The notes under the pieces are model-generated. The model was given only the letters and a program-made list of their open reading frames with translations. It did no database searches and was not told the origin of the DNA. A stretch of DNA of 64,000 bases from Rhizaria sp. SCN 62-66 (taxonomy: Eukaryota; Rhizaria, unplaced): the NCBI GenBank assembly GCA_001724265.1, contig MEDY01000010.1:62001-126000 (forward strand). The letters run 5' to 3'. A program made the translations under genes and the position numbers. The first letter of the stretch is position 1; every line of letters begins with the position of its first letter. Of this stretch, positions 12,101 through 24,700 are shown in pieces.

Positions 12101-15100
12101 TGTTGCCGTTGGCGGTGGCCCCGGGGAGGCGGAGGCGCAACACCGAGACGGGGCGCGCAAGCGACGCGGGCGAGCCTGCGGCCGCGGCGGCGTCGGAGGA
12201 CGACGAGGAAAACGTGGTGTTGCGGAAGCCGGAGGGCGAGAGAGCGCGCTGGTAGGGCATCGGGGAGCCGGCGGCCGAAGCAGACGCGGACGACGACGCC
12301 GACGACGATGCGGAGGACAAAGACGCGGACACTTTCTGAGTCGCACCCGCACTCGCAGTGCCACTCGAGGCCGTCGCCGCTGAGGTGACGCTCGACGTGA
12401 CGCGTGGGCCCGCAGCACGGTTGCCGCCGTAGTGCGACGCCGCCGTCGTAGCGTGCTTACTGAGGACCACGGGGCCGAGCGCGCCACCGCCGATGATAAC
12501 GAGGTCGCTGGCACCCAGCGCCGCACCTTCGCTGAGCGACAGCACGGGCGCCGCGGTGTAGATATACTCTTCGTGGACGCCGATCACAGGCTCGGGCACT
12601 GAGGCCGAGACCGCAGCGGCGTCGGAAGCGGCCTCAAAAGGCACCACGGGCGCGGCCTCTGACTGCGCGGGAGCGGTCTCCGGCCTTGCCTCAACCTGCG
12701 CAGCGTCGGCCTTGGCCTCGGCAGCGGCGGGCTCAGCAACAACACTGGCATCGGTCTTAGCGTCTCCAGTAGGCGCAGCCTCAGTCGGAGCTTCGGCCTC
12801 AGCTTTACCCTCAGGCTCAGCCCCAGACTTGGCCTTGCCAGCCGCTGCAGACTCAGATTCCGGCTTGGCCTCACTGTCAGGCTTGGCCTCGGCAGATGCA
12901 GGAGCGGCGTCACTGGCGGCCGTCGCAGTATCAGTCGAGGCGGCATCTGACTTGGCATCAGCCCTAGCAGCAGCTGCATCAGCAGGAACAGCAATTGGCG
13001 ACGACACAGGCTCAGCCGCAGCCACCGGTTCAGTCGACGCAGCAGCATCAGTGGTAGCCACAGGAGCCGCCACGGCAGTAGACTGGCGCGTCGGCTGGCG
13101 AGAGGGCTGGTGCGCAATGACCGGCGCGTGCTGCTGCGGCAGCGTGACCGTGGGCAGGGGGTTGAAGTAGAGCGGCCGCCTGTTAACGGCGGCGGGGAGG
13201 ATGAACGCGTCGGCTGGCAGCACGCCACCAGTGCCGTTGTCCGCGCCGTCGTCGTCGCCGCCGTCATCGTCGTTGTAGGCACCGTCGTCCTCGAGCTTGG
13301 CGTCACCACTCTCGCCGTTGGTTCTGTCGGCGAAGGCCGACCGGCTGCGAGCGAAGCTGCGGTGCTTGCCTCCGCCCACAGTCATGATAACCGAGGAGTC
13401 GGCGCCCTCGTCGTCGGAGAGCTCGCCGGCCGCGGCGGACGCAGCAGCGGCGTTGCCGCCCTTGGAAATGGCTTCGAGCACAATGCCCGCCCTATACACA
13501 GAGTGAGACGGAAACAAATAAGGAGAAACATGAGTAAAATCGAGAGGTCGTTTGATGATAACCAAGACAAACAAGAGATGTCAATTTACAACAATTTGTC
13601 TTGCATTCCAATGCACGTACCTGGCCCTAGCAACGCTTAGCGCGACCGCAGCGTGCTCGGTGGTGAAGGGCTCCTCGCTGTCGCCCGTGCCGACGATGGG
13701 CGCGCTCTCGGCCTCGGCCAGTACAGTCTGCGCCGACGCCGCCGTGGACGCGTGCGCGCTGCGGTGCGCGGCCGCGGCGACGGACCCCGAGCCCGCGCCG
13801 CCGTTGGCGTCGCTCTGGAGTGTGCCGTTGACGTCGGCGTGCTCCTTGGCGAGCGCGAGCAGTCCCGCGGGATTGAGCCCCGCCTGCGAGCGCCGCCGCA
13901 TGTGCGCCTGGCGGGCGACCTCGACCTGCGCCTGCGACGGGCTCGCCAACCCGGCCACAGTCGGGCTCTGCGCGGGCTGGCTCAGTGCGCTCGCCTCACT
14001 CGCGGCGCTCTCGACCTCGGCGGACTCGGCCGTGCTCACGGTCAGTGCGATGCTCGGACCGGGCTGCGCTGCACCAGGCTGCGCTGCTCCAGGCTGCGCA
14101 GCGGCGTCGGGGCTAGCGGCCGCCGCGGCGTCAGTCTGTTGCTGTGCAGCGGGCTCAGACGACTCGGACTGAGCCTGGGGCTGAGGCTGAGGGTGAGACT
14201 CAGCGGTATCACCCTTGACGACGACAGTAATGTCGCCCTCGTTGTCAGCGGATGCCAAAGAAGCAGGCTGAACGGTGTTCTCGCCAGACTCAGTCGCAGC
14301 GGAGGCAGCAGGGGCAGCAGCGTCAGTGCTGGGAGCAGCGGGCTGAGCGCTGGCATCGGTGGGCGCATTCTCACCCGTGGCAGCGGGAGCAGGAGCAGCT
14401 GCAGCAGCGTCCACAGGAGCAGCGTCAGCTTCACTAGACTTGGCCTCAGCAGACGACGCCTCAGCAACAGTGTCCGCAAACTCCTTCCGGGGCTTTCTCT
14501 CCGGCTTTGTGGCCGCGTCCTCAGCCGCCTGCGTCACCACCGCAAGGTTGGCAGTGATGTCGAGCAGCAGCGCAGCCGACGCCGCGTGCGTGTCACCCTT
14601 GTCTCCAGTCGTAGCAGTAGCAGCAGAAGCAGCATCAGTGTCGCCGCTGCCGCTGCCGCTGCCGACGACGGTGACCATGGGCGCCGTCGCCGTCGCCCGC
14701 TTGCTCGACGCCAAACTGCCGCCGCCCGCGCCGTTGTGGTGACTGGCGGCCGCCTGGTAGGGCAGGTTGGTCCTGCAGCGCTCCTCGGCGCCCAGGTCCG
14801 CGGCCGCGCGGTCCGCGATGAGCGCGATCTGCATCAGCTGCTCGCGACGGCGCTCTTGCGCCTCGCGGCCGCGGCGCTGGCGCCGGTGCGCGGGCGCGCA
14901 CACGACGCGCACGCCGCCGCCGGGCGCCGCCAGCACCACGCCGTCGTCGGTTGCCAGCACAGCGGCGTCGCCCCAGTCCTCGTCGTCGCCGTCGCGCTCG
15001 CCGGTGCCGTCGTCATTGACGCCAGCGTCGCCGTCGTCGTCGTCGTCGTTGTCGCCGTGCTCAAAGCTGTGGCCGAGGTGGGCGGCGTCGAGGGCGTCGT

Positions 15101-15795
15101 CGTCGTCCCCGGGTTGGCCGTCGCTGCCGCTGGTGCGCGACACGTGTCCGTCGCCGTCACCGAAGCTGGCGCGGAAGCCGTCGCCGCGGCTGTTGCGGGG
15201 GCTGCCGCCCGCACCCGTGGGCGACCGCGGCTGCACCAGAGCCCGTAGCACCGGGCCCGCGCGCGCGTCGAGCTGCGCCTGCAGCAGCAGCGCGTGGCGG
15301 CGGTGGCGCGCCAGCGAGCGCGGGCTCGGGGGCGCGCCGCCGCTGCCGCCACCGCCGCTCTCGGCAGCGCCGTCGCCACTTCTGTTGCCGAGGGGCGCGG
15401 CGCTGGCGCTGCTGGTGACGGTGACGACGGGCATGGGTGCCTGCTGCGTGACAGAGCCCTTGCGCGCTACTCCGGGGGCCGTAAAGCCGCTGGAGCTGGT
15501 GCCGCTGCCGCCGGTGACGGAGCCGCGGCTGCCGAGGCGCATCACGCCCTGCTGTTGTTGTTGCTGCTGTTGCTGCTGCTGGGCCGCGAGCGCCGCGGCG
15601 GACTGCGCGGCCGCGTGCGCGGCGGCGGCGTTAAGCAGCGACGGCGGCAGCGCGAGCGTTTTGAGCCCGCTGCCGCCTACGGACACGCTGCCGACCGCGG
15701 GGCTGACCCCGCTGGCGCTGGCGCTGCCGCTGCTGACAGCGGAGTTGGCAGGATAAAACGGGATCCCGCCGGCCTGCGCCGTGGCATTGCTAGCA

Positions 15796-15849
<54 letters not shown>

Positions 15850-17330
15850 GCAGACGCACTGGCGCCGCTGGCGGCCGCGGCGGGGACGGCGAAGGGCTGC
15901 GAGAGCGCCGAGGCGGCTGCGACGGCCGCGAGAGGCGCGTTGCGGACCACCGTGGCCGCGGCCGCCGCGGCCTGGAACGAGGCGGCCGTCGCCGTGAAGT
16001 CATACGCGCTCACCACACTACCACCGCCGCTGCCGCTGCTACTGCTGCTGCTGCTGCTGTTGCTGGCGGCGGCGGGGACGTAGGGCGCGCGGACGTTGCC
16101 GGTGTGTGCGTGCGCGAAGACGCTCGGGTACGGCGCAGCCGACTGCGCGACGCTGGCGCCCGCCGTCCCGGACGACACGGCCGCGCTTGCAGTCGCGGCC
16201 GAGGCGGGGGCGGCGGCGCCGGTTCCGACGCGCGCGAGGCCAGTGTTGGCGGGCGCCGCCAGGGCGCCGGGCGCTGCGCTGCCCCCGAGCGTCGGGTGCG
16301 ACAGCAGCGCAGGGGCGGCGCCACCGCCGCTCACGGCCCCGCTGTTGGCGCTCGAGTTTGCGTTCGCGGCCGCGGGGCGAGCGCGGTTGGGCGCGGGGGA
16401 CGCGATGGCGATCGACGAGGGGATGACGGAGGGATGCAGTGGGTCGTAGCCCATCGCGCGCAGCGCGTACGGCAGCGGCGCGTGCGGGGAGAACGACGAG
16501 GACGCAGTGGTCGTGCTCTCGGTCACGCCACGGCTGCCGCCGTTGCTGCCGCTGTTGCTGTTGAGACTGTGGCCCGCAGCAGCCGCCGCGGAGGAGCTCG
16601 AGGAGGACGAGGAGGTCGAGACCGTGAGCGAGTAGTCCGCCCCGATCGCCGCCGGCGTGGGATCGTACGGGTTGGCCCTGTGCGCCGAGTGGACCGTGAT
16701 CGGCGCTGTGGCGAGGTCGCCGTAGCCGTTGCCAGCCCCGTTGCCCGTGAAGAGAGCCGACGAAGACGATGCGGATGACGGGTAGCCGCCGCTCGCGCCG
16801 GCGCTAACGCCGTAGACAGCGGCCGGAGAGGGGTACACGGACACAGGAGGGTAATACGGCGCTGCGCCGCTGTCACCCGCGCCCGAGCCGGACACGGAGG
16901 AGCCGTGGTAGCTGGAGCCAGCGCCAGAGCCAGCAGAGCCGGCGGCTGAGGAAATGGGCACTAGAGCCCCGCCGGGACCGACGCGGGTGCGGCCAGTCTT
17001 AATGCCTGCGGCGGACGAGTAGTCGCCGTAGAAACCCGACGCGCCGTGGCCGTCAGGGGAGCCGTACCCGGAGCTAGAGGGGTTGATATCGGAGGCGCCA
17101 GCGCCAGTGCGGCGGCTGGGGAGCGAGGCCACACCCCTGGCGCTCACAGTGGCAGAATAAGATGAGCGCGGCTGACTTAGTGTCGCGGCACCGGAAGCGG
17201 CCAGCGGGCGCGTTGAGCCGGCCTCACGGCGCTGGTAGCTCATACTGGGCCGGTGAAACGGACGGATATGAGGTTCTGCGATTGCGTTTGTCTCGAGTTG
17301 TGAAGGGGAAACAAGGCTGGATGTGTCCAT
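9123..17330 (-). CDS. Giant Ala/Ser-rich low-complexity protein, two exons
   Basis: Exons 13621-17330 and 9123-13491 join through one GTACGT...TAG intron (13492-13620) into about 2,692 residues, ending in TAA. Most of the protein is low complexity: Ser/Gly/Ala in the N-terminal third, with polySer and polyGln runs, then long stretches of A-D-A, A-E-A and P-A-D repeats that look disordered. The more ordered parts are PLELALLRRPNDATQVIGAL, and a C-terminal segment with RVFVVLTFRITDEETGRSFT, ELWRGPLQKRLVTRRRLR and the closing LRLQVLTIASQLAQASLVEY. I do not recognise a domain. The start is uncertain: codons between 17330 and 17243 are poorer in GC, and a TATATATT string lies only about 8 bases upstream of 17330, so MSYQRREAG at 17243 may be the true start. 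Confidence 0.8.
10830..10859 (-). repeat. (CAG/CAA)10 tract encoding polyGln
   Basis: Ten glutamine codons on the minus strand inside the large Ala/Ser-rich gene, mostly CAG with two CAA. Confidence 0.85.
15549..15581 (-). repeat. CAG/CAA tract encoding polyGln
   Basis: About eleven glutamine codons, CAG mixed with CAA, on the minus strand in exon 1 of the large Ala/Ser-rich gene. Confidence 0.85.
15798..15848 (-). repeat. (AGC)17 tract encoding polySer
   Basis: Seventeen pure AGC codons in the minus-strand frame give a serine run. It is the same CAG/CTG microsatellite as the polyGln tracts, read in another frame. Confidence 0.9.
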
Positions 17331-17920
17331 GGGGAAGAATATATATTTTGTCAGAAAAAGTTTGTAGTTGTATAAATAAAGTGTTAATTGTTTCAACAAT
17401 ACGAATTCAGTCTAATTGATGATCTTATCACGGAGAATTTCACATTTGCGTTTCGGCCGTTTTTCTTCCCCTGTCGGTCGCAGTCCTAGCCTTGCTGCCA
17501 CTCGCTGCGGACGTATTCAGGCCAGCAGCGTCATATTTCCACATTACAACACAGAGTGAACCTTAACTACGAGGTTTGAGGCTGAGACATTGATATTTGA
17601 TGCAAAAAGGCACACGTTAAATCTTCCTGCGGTTATTTCAAGTGTAGACTGTTATAAGCAATCATTGTATTTGTACAGTGTCACTCAGTCACCCCATCAA
17701 TAAGCAGATCTGGACCAGGTCATACCCAGCCAGAGACGTTTAGTTGATAAGAAAGCAAATAAGACACCGTATATAAAAGGACAACAACACATCGATCAAC
17801 ACTACGCCGCGCCGTGAGTCATCAAACCATACATCGTAACAGACTCCAGTTGGTCGGTTCAATGCTATGCGGAACACAGCGCTCTGCGGAACACTACACT
17901 TCTCCCCACTTGCTACTTGC
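17331..17920. other. AT-rich spacer between two minus-strand genes
   Basis: Upstream region of the large Ala/Ser-rich gene and 3' flank of CCDC124. A TATATATT string (minus-strand sense) sits near 17338-17346. On the plus strand there is a strong TATA-like motif at 17770 that no protein gene explains. Confidence 0.45.
17770..17780 (+). promoter_or_regulatory. TATA-box-like TATATAAAAGG with no protein gene downstream
   Basis: A near-ideal TATA box on the plus strand, although the next coding sequence (CCDC124) is on the minus strand. A GCGCCGTGAG block follows at 17809-17818. The same block follows a second orphan TATA at 44027. It may drive a non-coding RNA, or it may be chance in AT-rich DNA. 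Confidence 0.3.
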
Positions 17921-18954
17921 TCACTCGTCCTCCTGCTTCTTCTGGTTCATCGGGTTCTCGGGCGCGTCCTGCCACATCTCGAAGATCTTTTGCTTGAGCT
18001 GCGAGAACTTAAACGTGGGGTACTCCTCGCGGAGCTCCTTCATCATCTTCTCCTCGTATGCCTTGTAGGCCGCCTTGCGCCGCTTCTCGGGATGCCGGTC
18101 CGCCGTCGGCAGCGTCGCCGTCCGGATGTCAAGCGCCCTGATCGCCGACGAGAGCCCGCTGGCCTCGATGACGTTCTCGGCGCCGCCCAGGCGCTGCGCG
18201 TCGGCCACGAAAGCCGCCTTGCGCGCGTGGTTGGGGTTCTCCTCCAGTTCCGTCACCACCGAGCCGCTCGTGCTGGCCGTCAGCAGCCTGCTTGCCTTGG
18301 CCGCAAGCTCGGCGTCGCGTGCAACGCGGCGGGCGGCCTCCTCGCGCTCGCGCTGGGCCGTGATCTCGAAGTGGGAGACGCGGATGTTGCGGTGCTGCGC
18401 GGGTGACAACAAGACAAATTGACAAGGGAAGGGAGAACATGATGTGTTAGAGAACAGTTGAAGCATCTAGCGAGATATTTTAGTTGGAAATAGATATGAC
18501 ATAGTTATTATAGCGAAAAAACCGTAGAATATGCATTCAAAAATGATTATACAAGTCGTACCTTGCCCTTGAGGTTGGCCTCCTCGTTGTTGTCGGCGGC
18601 GTCGGCGGCGTCAAGAAGGGCCTTCTTGCGGGCCTGTGCCTCAGCCTTCTCGCGCGCCTGCGCTGCCTGAGCAGCAGCACGCTGTTCCTTGCGCGTGGAA
18701 CCTTCGTCGGTCCACTTGGCGTCTTCAGTCTGTGATTGAGGGAAGGAAACATGGGATTTGTGGTGCAAGGGGGAACGGAGGTGAAGTCAGCGCATGCACG
18801 GAAGAGGACGTCGACTTGACGATGTATATCAACACAAGCGCGCAAAAGAACGTACTGCACGGCGGTCGCTTTCCTGCTTAGCACGGAGAACGTCCATTTG
18901 GCGCTCCAGGGCGGCCACAGCCTTCGGGTTGGGCTTCTCTTTACGGGGCGGCAT
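17921..18954 (-). CDS. CCDC124: CCDC124/Lso2-type ribosome-binding coiled-coil protein, three exons
   Basis: Members of this family bind idle 80S ribosomes near the decoding and tRNA sites during dormancy and aid recovery of translation. Exons 18856-18954, 18562-18729 and 17921-18394 give 246 residues (human about 223), ending in TGA. Introns start with GTACGT (18730-18855) and GTACGA (18395-18561). The N-terminus is basic (MPPRKEKPNPKAVAALERQ). Next comes TEDAKWTDEGSTRKEQRAAA, matching the family's EDAYWKDDDK block, then a Lys/Ala/Glu coiled coil. The diagnostic C-terminus is ADRHPEKRRKAAYKAYEE, then YPTFKFSQLKQKIFEMWQ and APENPMNQ, all clear matches to CCDC124. It is divergent from the MORN-Kelch gene. 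Confidence 0.93.
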
Positions 18955-19417
18955 TACTCCTGCAGAAACGGGGTGGGAGGGAGGAGGGGTAGGATATACG
19001 TGAAATGCGATGATGACGAGGGAGGTGACAAAAGGAATATTGAGTAAATGCCGCAAATAAACTGATTTCAGAACCATGCGCTATTCCACTGTTGTGATGC
19101 GGCGTATTGCTTGCGTTTCACATCGCAATCGTCTCGTTTTCGTTTGTGGTGGCTTCCGCCCATTGTGCCCACAGTCGTACCGTTTAAAGTGACCAACTAC
19201 TTAGATGAGGCTTCTCTAACATCATGGTCTTATCGTCAAGCAGACTGTCGACACGTGTATACGATGCCTATGGATTTGTTTTATATACTCCCGCTACGAC
19301 TGTCCTTACATCGCTGATCTAACCTTCCAACACGACCACTCTCTTTCACTGCTCAGCACACCACACACTTCGCTCGTGTCAGTCTTTGCATCCTGCACGA
19401 GAGTCAAACTCCTCACG
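18955..19417. other. Divergent intergenic region between CCDC124 and the MORN-Kelch gene
   Basis: Carries both promoters. A TTATATACT string at 19281-19289, about 130 bases before the MORN-Kelch ATG, is a possible TATA element for the plus strand. The stretch just before the ATG is CT-rich. No RNA gene is visible. Confidence 0.45.
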
Positions 19418-21374
19418 ATGGCAACCAACGTCGTCACCAAGGCGCTTGCTTTTCCTGACAATAGCTCCTACCGCGGCCAGGTCCTCGATGGCCGCACGTC
19501 TTACCCCCATGGTACGTCACTCCTTGCATTTCGCCTCTTATAGCCGTTAGCCTTTCTTCCATCATATCATATCTTTCTCACCCTAGCACCTCTAACTTTC
19601 GCGAACAACTCCAGGCTATGGCGTTTTGACTACCAAGGAGGGTTTTCAGATGGCGGGCTACTTCCATGAAGGCAAGACCCGCGGTCCCGGCTGCTTCACG
19701 GCGCCCAACGGCGACCGCTTCTACGGGAGCTGGAACGAGAACCACAAGCGCGATGGCTCCTTCCTCGCCCTGCGCGACGTCGACAACACCGAGGGCGCCA
19801 AACAGCTCATCGAGGTCTACGACGACGGCCAGCTCTCGAAGCGCCTCAAGCCCGCCAAGCGCACGCACGCGACGGTGCAGTGGATGCCAGTGGCCCCGCC
19901 CGAGTTCGGCGACGAGTCCCCGCCCGGCGAGGACGGCAACACCGCCACGGCGCCCTGCGACCGCTCAGCGCACGCCACGGCCATGCTGGGCGCGCGCGGG
20001 GAGTACCTTGCGCTCTACGGCGGCTGCACCTGCGGCGAAACCGGCAACGTGATCGAACTCAACGACTTCTGGCTGCTCAATATCGCAACTATGACCTGGC
20101 AGCGTGGCAGCCGCCGTGGCACGCCGCCACCCGCGCTGCACGGCCACACGCTGACCGCGATCAGCGCGACCGAGCTCCTGCTCATTGGTGGCCAGAACGG
20201 CATGGGCGTGAGCTCATCCGTGTATGTGTACGACTTGACTACAGATTCGTGGTCGCAGCCGGTGGTGCACGGCATCAACTTCATGGGCCACACGGCGACG
20301 CTCGTGGGCGACTTCGTCTTCGTCATCGTCAGCAACACCGTCTTCACGCTCGACCTCAACAATTTTGCCTGGGAGGAGCAGAAGCCCACGATGAGCACTG
20401 CGCGCGTCGCCCGCGCCTTCATGCACCACACCGCCGCGGCGATCGGCCCGCTCATCTACGTGCACGGCGGGCAGATCATGGGGCGCAACCTCGCGGACCG
20501 CGGCGATGACGGCAAGGAGTACATCCGCTGCTCCGCCGACCTCCGCGTGCTCGACACGCGCTCCATGCGCTGGGAAGTCCTCGACACGGTCCCACCGAAG
20601 TACTTGAACAACCACGTCGGCAAGACCACCGGCAAGGGCGGCGTGGACCGCGGGACCTACAGCGGCGTGGAGCTGGGGTCGGCGCTGCTGCCGCGCAGTC
20701 AGCACACGCTCACTGTTGTCGACGATCGGTTTCTTTATATCATCGGCGGCTGGACCGCGAGCCACCCGAAGATGAACGTGATCGACACTAACCATCTCGC
20801 TGACGTACACATTTACGACACGGCTACGGGCGAGTGGAGCTCTCCGCTGCTCAAGTACCCCATCTGCCCGCCGCGCGCCGAGCACACGGCCACGCTGGTC
20901 AGGCAGGACGAGATCTGGGTCCTGGGCGGCGTGAACGACGGCTGCAGCGACAAGGGCATGTGGGAGCTGTGTGTGCTCCAGACCGGCGTCGACGCCCGCA
21001 CCATCACTGCGGCACCCAAGCCCGCGACCGCCACCGCGCGCGCTGCCGGTGACGCGGGCACCAGCGCTGCGGATGAGCCGACCGCGCGCGTCAACGCCGC
21101 GGTCAGCGCTGCCTTTGCTGCGAACATGAATAACAGCGCTGCCGAGAGCAGCTTTGACCGTGCGAGCGCGAGTGCTGGCGCTGCGAGTGCGCCGACTGCG
21201 CGGTCCCGGTGGGGCGCTGAGTCCGCGGCGGCTGTGGGCAGCGGCGTTACGCCGGTCAAGATGCCGCAGCACGGACAGCACGGCTTCCAGGACGGCATTG
21301 ACGACGACGACGAGCCGTTCGAGGTCGGAAGCGGCAACATCCTCGAGGCGTTCAAGAAAAACTTGAACATTTGA
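19418..21374 (+). CDS. MORN-repeat and Kelch-propeller protein, two exons
   Basis: Exons 19418-19511 and 19615-21374 (intron GTACGT...CAG, phase 1) give 617 residues ending in TGA. The first 80 residues hold MORN-like repeats: SSYRGQVLDGRTSYPHGYGV across the junction, then MAGYFHEGKTRGPGCF and GDRFYGSWNENHKRDG. MORN repeats often bind phosphoinositides or form scaffolds. Residues about 115-440 form Kelch-type blades with paired glycines and Trp: YLALYGGCTCGE, HGHTLTAISATELLLIGGQN, SQHTLTVVDDRFLYIIGG and HTATLVRQDEIWVLGG. Blades of this kind form a beta-propeller for protein binding. The tail is Ala/Ser-rich with an acidic end (DDDDEPFEVGSGNILEAFKK). The domain call is sound; the cellular role is unknown. 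Confidence 0.9.
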
Positions 21375-21764
21375 AATGTCGATGAGTCATCGTTATGAGT
21401 CGTCTCAGTTAAAACAGAGTGTCTATTCATTCATGGTATTAAAACGTGGATATGATGGCCACAAGTTAGTGAAATACAAAAGTAGAACTTGTTTGAGCAT
21501 TTTTGATTGTATTGGATGGTCGTCATCTAAAGCAGAGGCGACCTTGTTTGTAAACTTACTTAAAATAGAGAATAAAATAGAAGAGACTTTTGTGATATCA
21601 TCATCCATACGTACTTGTGTTGCGCATGTTTCAAAAACAAAAAAAGGGACACCAACACGTGTGCAACTATTACAAAGAGCGAGAATTGGCCCGACTTCTC
21701 TCATCACCTTACATCAATCAACTTAACCGAGTGACAGCAGCAACACAGTTCAGAGTTGTCCGAT
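21375..21764. other. AT-rich gap between convergent genes
   Basis: 3' flanks of the MORN-Kelch gene (+) and RRP5 (-). Short overlapping ORFs are present on both strands but have AT-rich codons. I see nothing else. Confidence 0.5.
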
Positions 21765-24700
21765 TCAACCGCGGGCCTCGAGGTACGTGACGTAGAGCTT
21801 GGCCTTCTCCTGGACAGCGGAAGTGAACTTGCCACCGTCGAACTCCTCCTCGAAGTCGACGAACTTCTTGAAGAGGAACTTCATCTGGCGCGGCGTCCAC
21901 ACGCTCCACTTGGCCTCGGCGGTCAGGTTCGACAGCAGCGTACGCACGCGCGTCTTGGCCTTCTTGACCTCGCCGGCCTTGATGTCGGGGCGCGCCGTGA
22001 TGCGGCGCAGCAGCTTCATCTCCTGATCCGCATACTGCGACCACACGTCCAGCCGCTTCGGGTTCTCGGCCAGGAACTTCTCGAACATCATGCGGCCGCG
22101 GTCGGGCGCGCCCGTGGGCTCGGAGAACTCGAGCTGCGCGAAACGCGTGATGGCGGACATGTGCAGCTTGGGCGGCAGCTTGATGAGCGCCTGCGCCAGC
22201 ACCTCGCGCGCCTTGTCCACGAGCTCGTACTTGAACATGAGCGTGAACCAGGCGTACCAGATGGGCAGCGCGTCGTCACCGCCGGCTTCGCCGCCGTAGC
22301 GCTTGGCCGTCGCTGCGAGCACCTCCTGCGCCTTCTCCACCTTGGTCGAGTTGTCGTAGATGCGCACCAGCTCGAGCGCGACCTTGACGGGCGCGTTCAT
22401 CTTCTGCGCGCGCTTCACCACGGCGTCAAGCGACTCGACCGTGCCGTACATGTTCTCGAGCGTCATGAGCGCGACCCAGACGTTCCAACGCTCCTGCACC
22501 TCGGTGACGGGGATGGCCGTGAGCGCGCGCTCGGCCAGCGCACGCGCCTTGGCGACGTTGCTGAGCTCGAGCTCGTGCGCCATGTACTGCACCCAGTTGA
22601 GCGAGTTGTTGGGCGTGCGCAGGCACACGCGCTCGAAGTCGTCGGCGTTGGTCGGCACCGCATCCTCCATGAGCGCGCGCTCGGCCAGCTCGATCTCGCG
22701 CTCGCGGCGCTCGCGGGCCGCGCGCTTCGCCTCGCGGGACCGCTTGGCGCCGGCGCCAGCGTCGTCCTCGTCATCGGACATGGGCACCAGCTCCTCTTCC
22801 TCCTCGTCGTTGCCAGAGATGCCGGCGAGCGATGCCGTGGCGGCGGAGCGGGCGGGCGCGATGAGGGCCTTGAAGAGGCTCTCGGTGACGGCCTCGCCGG
22901 CCGCGATCGCCGCGGGCTTGGCCTTGGCGGCGGCAGCGGCCTGGCTCTTGGCGGCGGCCGCGGCGGCCTCGCGCTGAGCGGCGGCCGTGGCGGCCTTGGC
23001 CTTGGGGTCCGCAGCGACGGCGAACTCGTCGTCGGAGCTCACGTCGCCGCCGTCGGCGTCGGCGTCACCGTCGATCATGGCGATCGCTGCGGCCTCGGTC
23101 TCGGCCGTGAGCTTCTTGGCCGCCGTGGCCTTCTTCTTGCCCTCAGCGGCCGCGGCCTGGCCAGCCTTGTGCTTGGCGGCCTGCTCAAACAGCGACGCGC
23201 GCAGGCCAAGCATGACGCGCGAGGTCAGCGGGCTGGTCGAGATCACCACGGCCTTGACCTTGTCGCCGGGCTCGTAGTGGCCGGAGAGGTCGGGCGCAGT
23301 CTCGCCCTTGGGCGTGTCGGTGCACTCGCTCGTGCGCGCCAGCGCGTTGACCGTCGTGTGCTTGAGGCGGATCACCACGCCCGAAGGGATGACGCGCATC
23401 ACGACGCCCTTGACCACGTCGAAGGGCTTCAGTTGCTGCAGCGCGCGGACGTTGGCGCCCGACACGTGCGAGCGGCGCGCCGTCACGTCGACGGGGCCCG
23501 ACGTCGAGTCGGGCTGCGGCGGCGCCAGTACACGGAGCTCGACGAGCTTGCCCGAGGGGAAGCGCTTAGGTGCGTCAGTGATGAAGGCGTCGCTCAGCTC
23601 CTTGATCTCGGCGCGGCCCGTGGCGAAGGCCGAGAGCTGGATGAAGCAGCCCGCCTTAAGCGCCGTGTGCTCGACGTAGCCGCGCACGAGCTGGCCCGCT
23701 ACTAGGTCGCCGCGCGCGAGCACGTCGGCAAACACAAACGGGTCGAAGTCGGCGGCCGCGGCCGTGGCGGTCGCAGCGAAGGGGTTCGCAAGGCCCAGCG
23801 CGGCAAGCTTCTCGGCGGCCGCGGCGGGACTCTTAGCGGCGGCGACGCTGCGCAGGGCGGCAATGCGCGACGCGCGGAGCGACGCGATGTACGTGACGCG
23901 CGAGTCCTGCGCCGCGGGGTCGACGGCGAGCAGCGCCAGCTCGGTGATGACGGTGCCGACGTCGAACTTGGCCAGCGGGTCCGCGGGGAACGCGTCTGAG
24001 ATCTCGACCGCGCGGATCACGGCCACGGCTTCGGAGCTAAGCGCGACGCGCAGGTACTGGCGGTTGAGGTCGCGGCGGAACACGCGGAACTTGCCCTTGA
24101 CGACTGTGTTGGGCGCCAGGACGACGTTGTCGTTGGCGGAGTCGCCGCTGCCGCTGCCGTCCTTGCCCTCCTTCTTGAAGGCAGCGAACGAGGTCACGAG
24201 CTTGCCGTGAGGCACTGGGCCCGCGGGCACAGTGAACGTCGACTCGCCGGCCGTGGCCGAGGGGTTCAGCGTCGCGTGCACCAGCGCGGCACGCACGAAA
24301 AAGCGGTTGTGGCGGCGCGAGCGGCTGGCCGAGGCCGATACGGCGGCCTTCTTGCTGACCTTGGCGTCCTTGGCCTCGGCAGTCTCGTCGTCGCTGTCGT
24401 CATTGTCGGCGTCGTCGCTGTCGTCGCCGTCGAGAGCGACCGTGGCGTGCGCATTGGCGACGACCTTGACCTTGACGACGTCGCCGACCGCGAGCGCGGC
24501 AGCCGCGGCGCGCACTGCGGCGACCGCAGCGGCCGGGTTCGCGGCCTCGTCCACGCCAGCCAGCTCGGCGGCGCCCAGGCGGGCGGACACGGAGGGCATG
24601 AGCTCGACCTCGATGCCCTCGGCGACCGCGGTCTGGTCCGAGGCGGCCTCGGCGGGCACGCGCGTGACTACGGCGGTCAACACGGAGCCCACCGTGAGCG

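Noticed and set aside
15294-16778. 494-codon plus-strand ORF opposite exon 1 of the same gene
   Set aside because: Arg/Ala/Gly-rich shadow of minus-strand Ser/Gly/Ala coding DNA, with no ordered segment.
21756-23705. 649-codon plus-strand ORF opposite RRP5
   Set aside because: Leu/Arg/Val/His-rich shadow; the minus strand encodes the recognised HAT repeats of RRP5 here.
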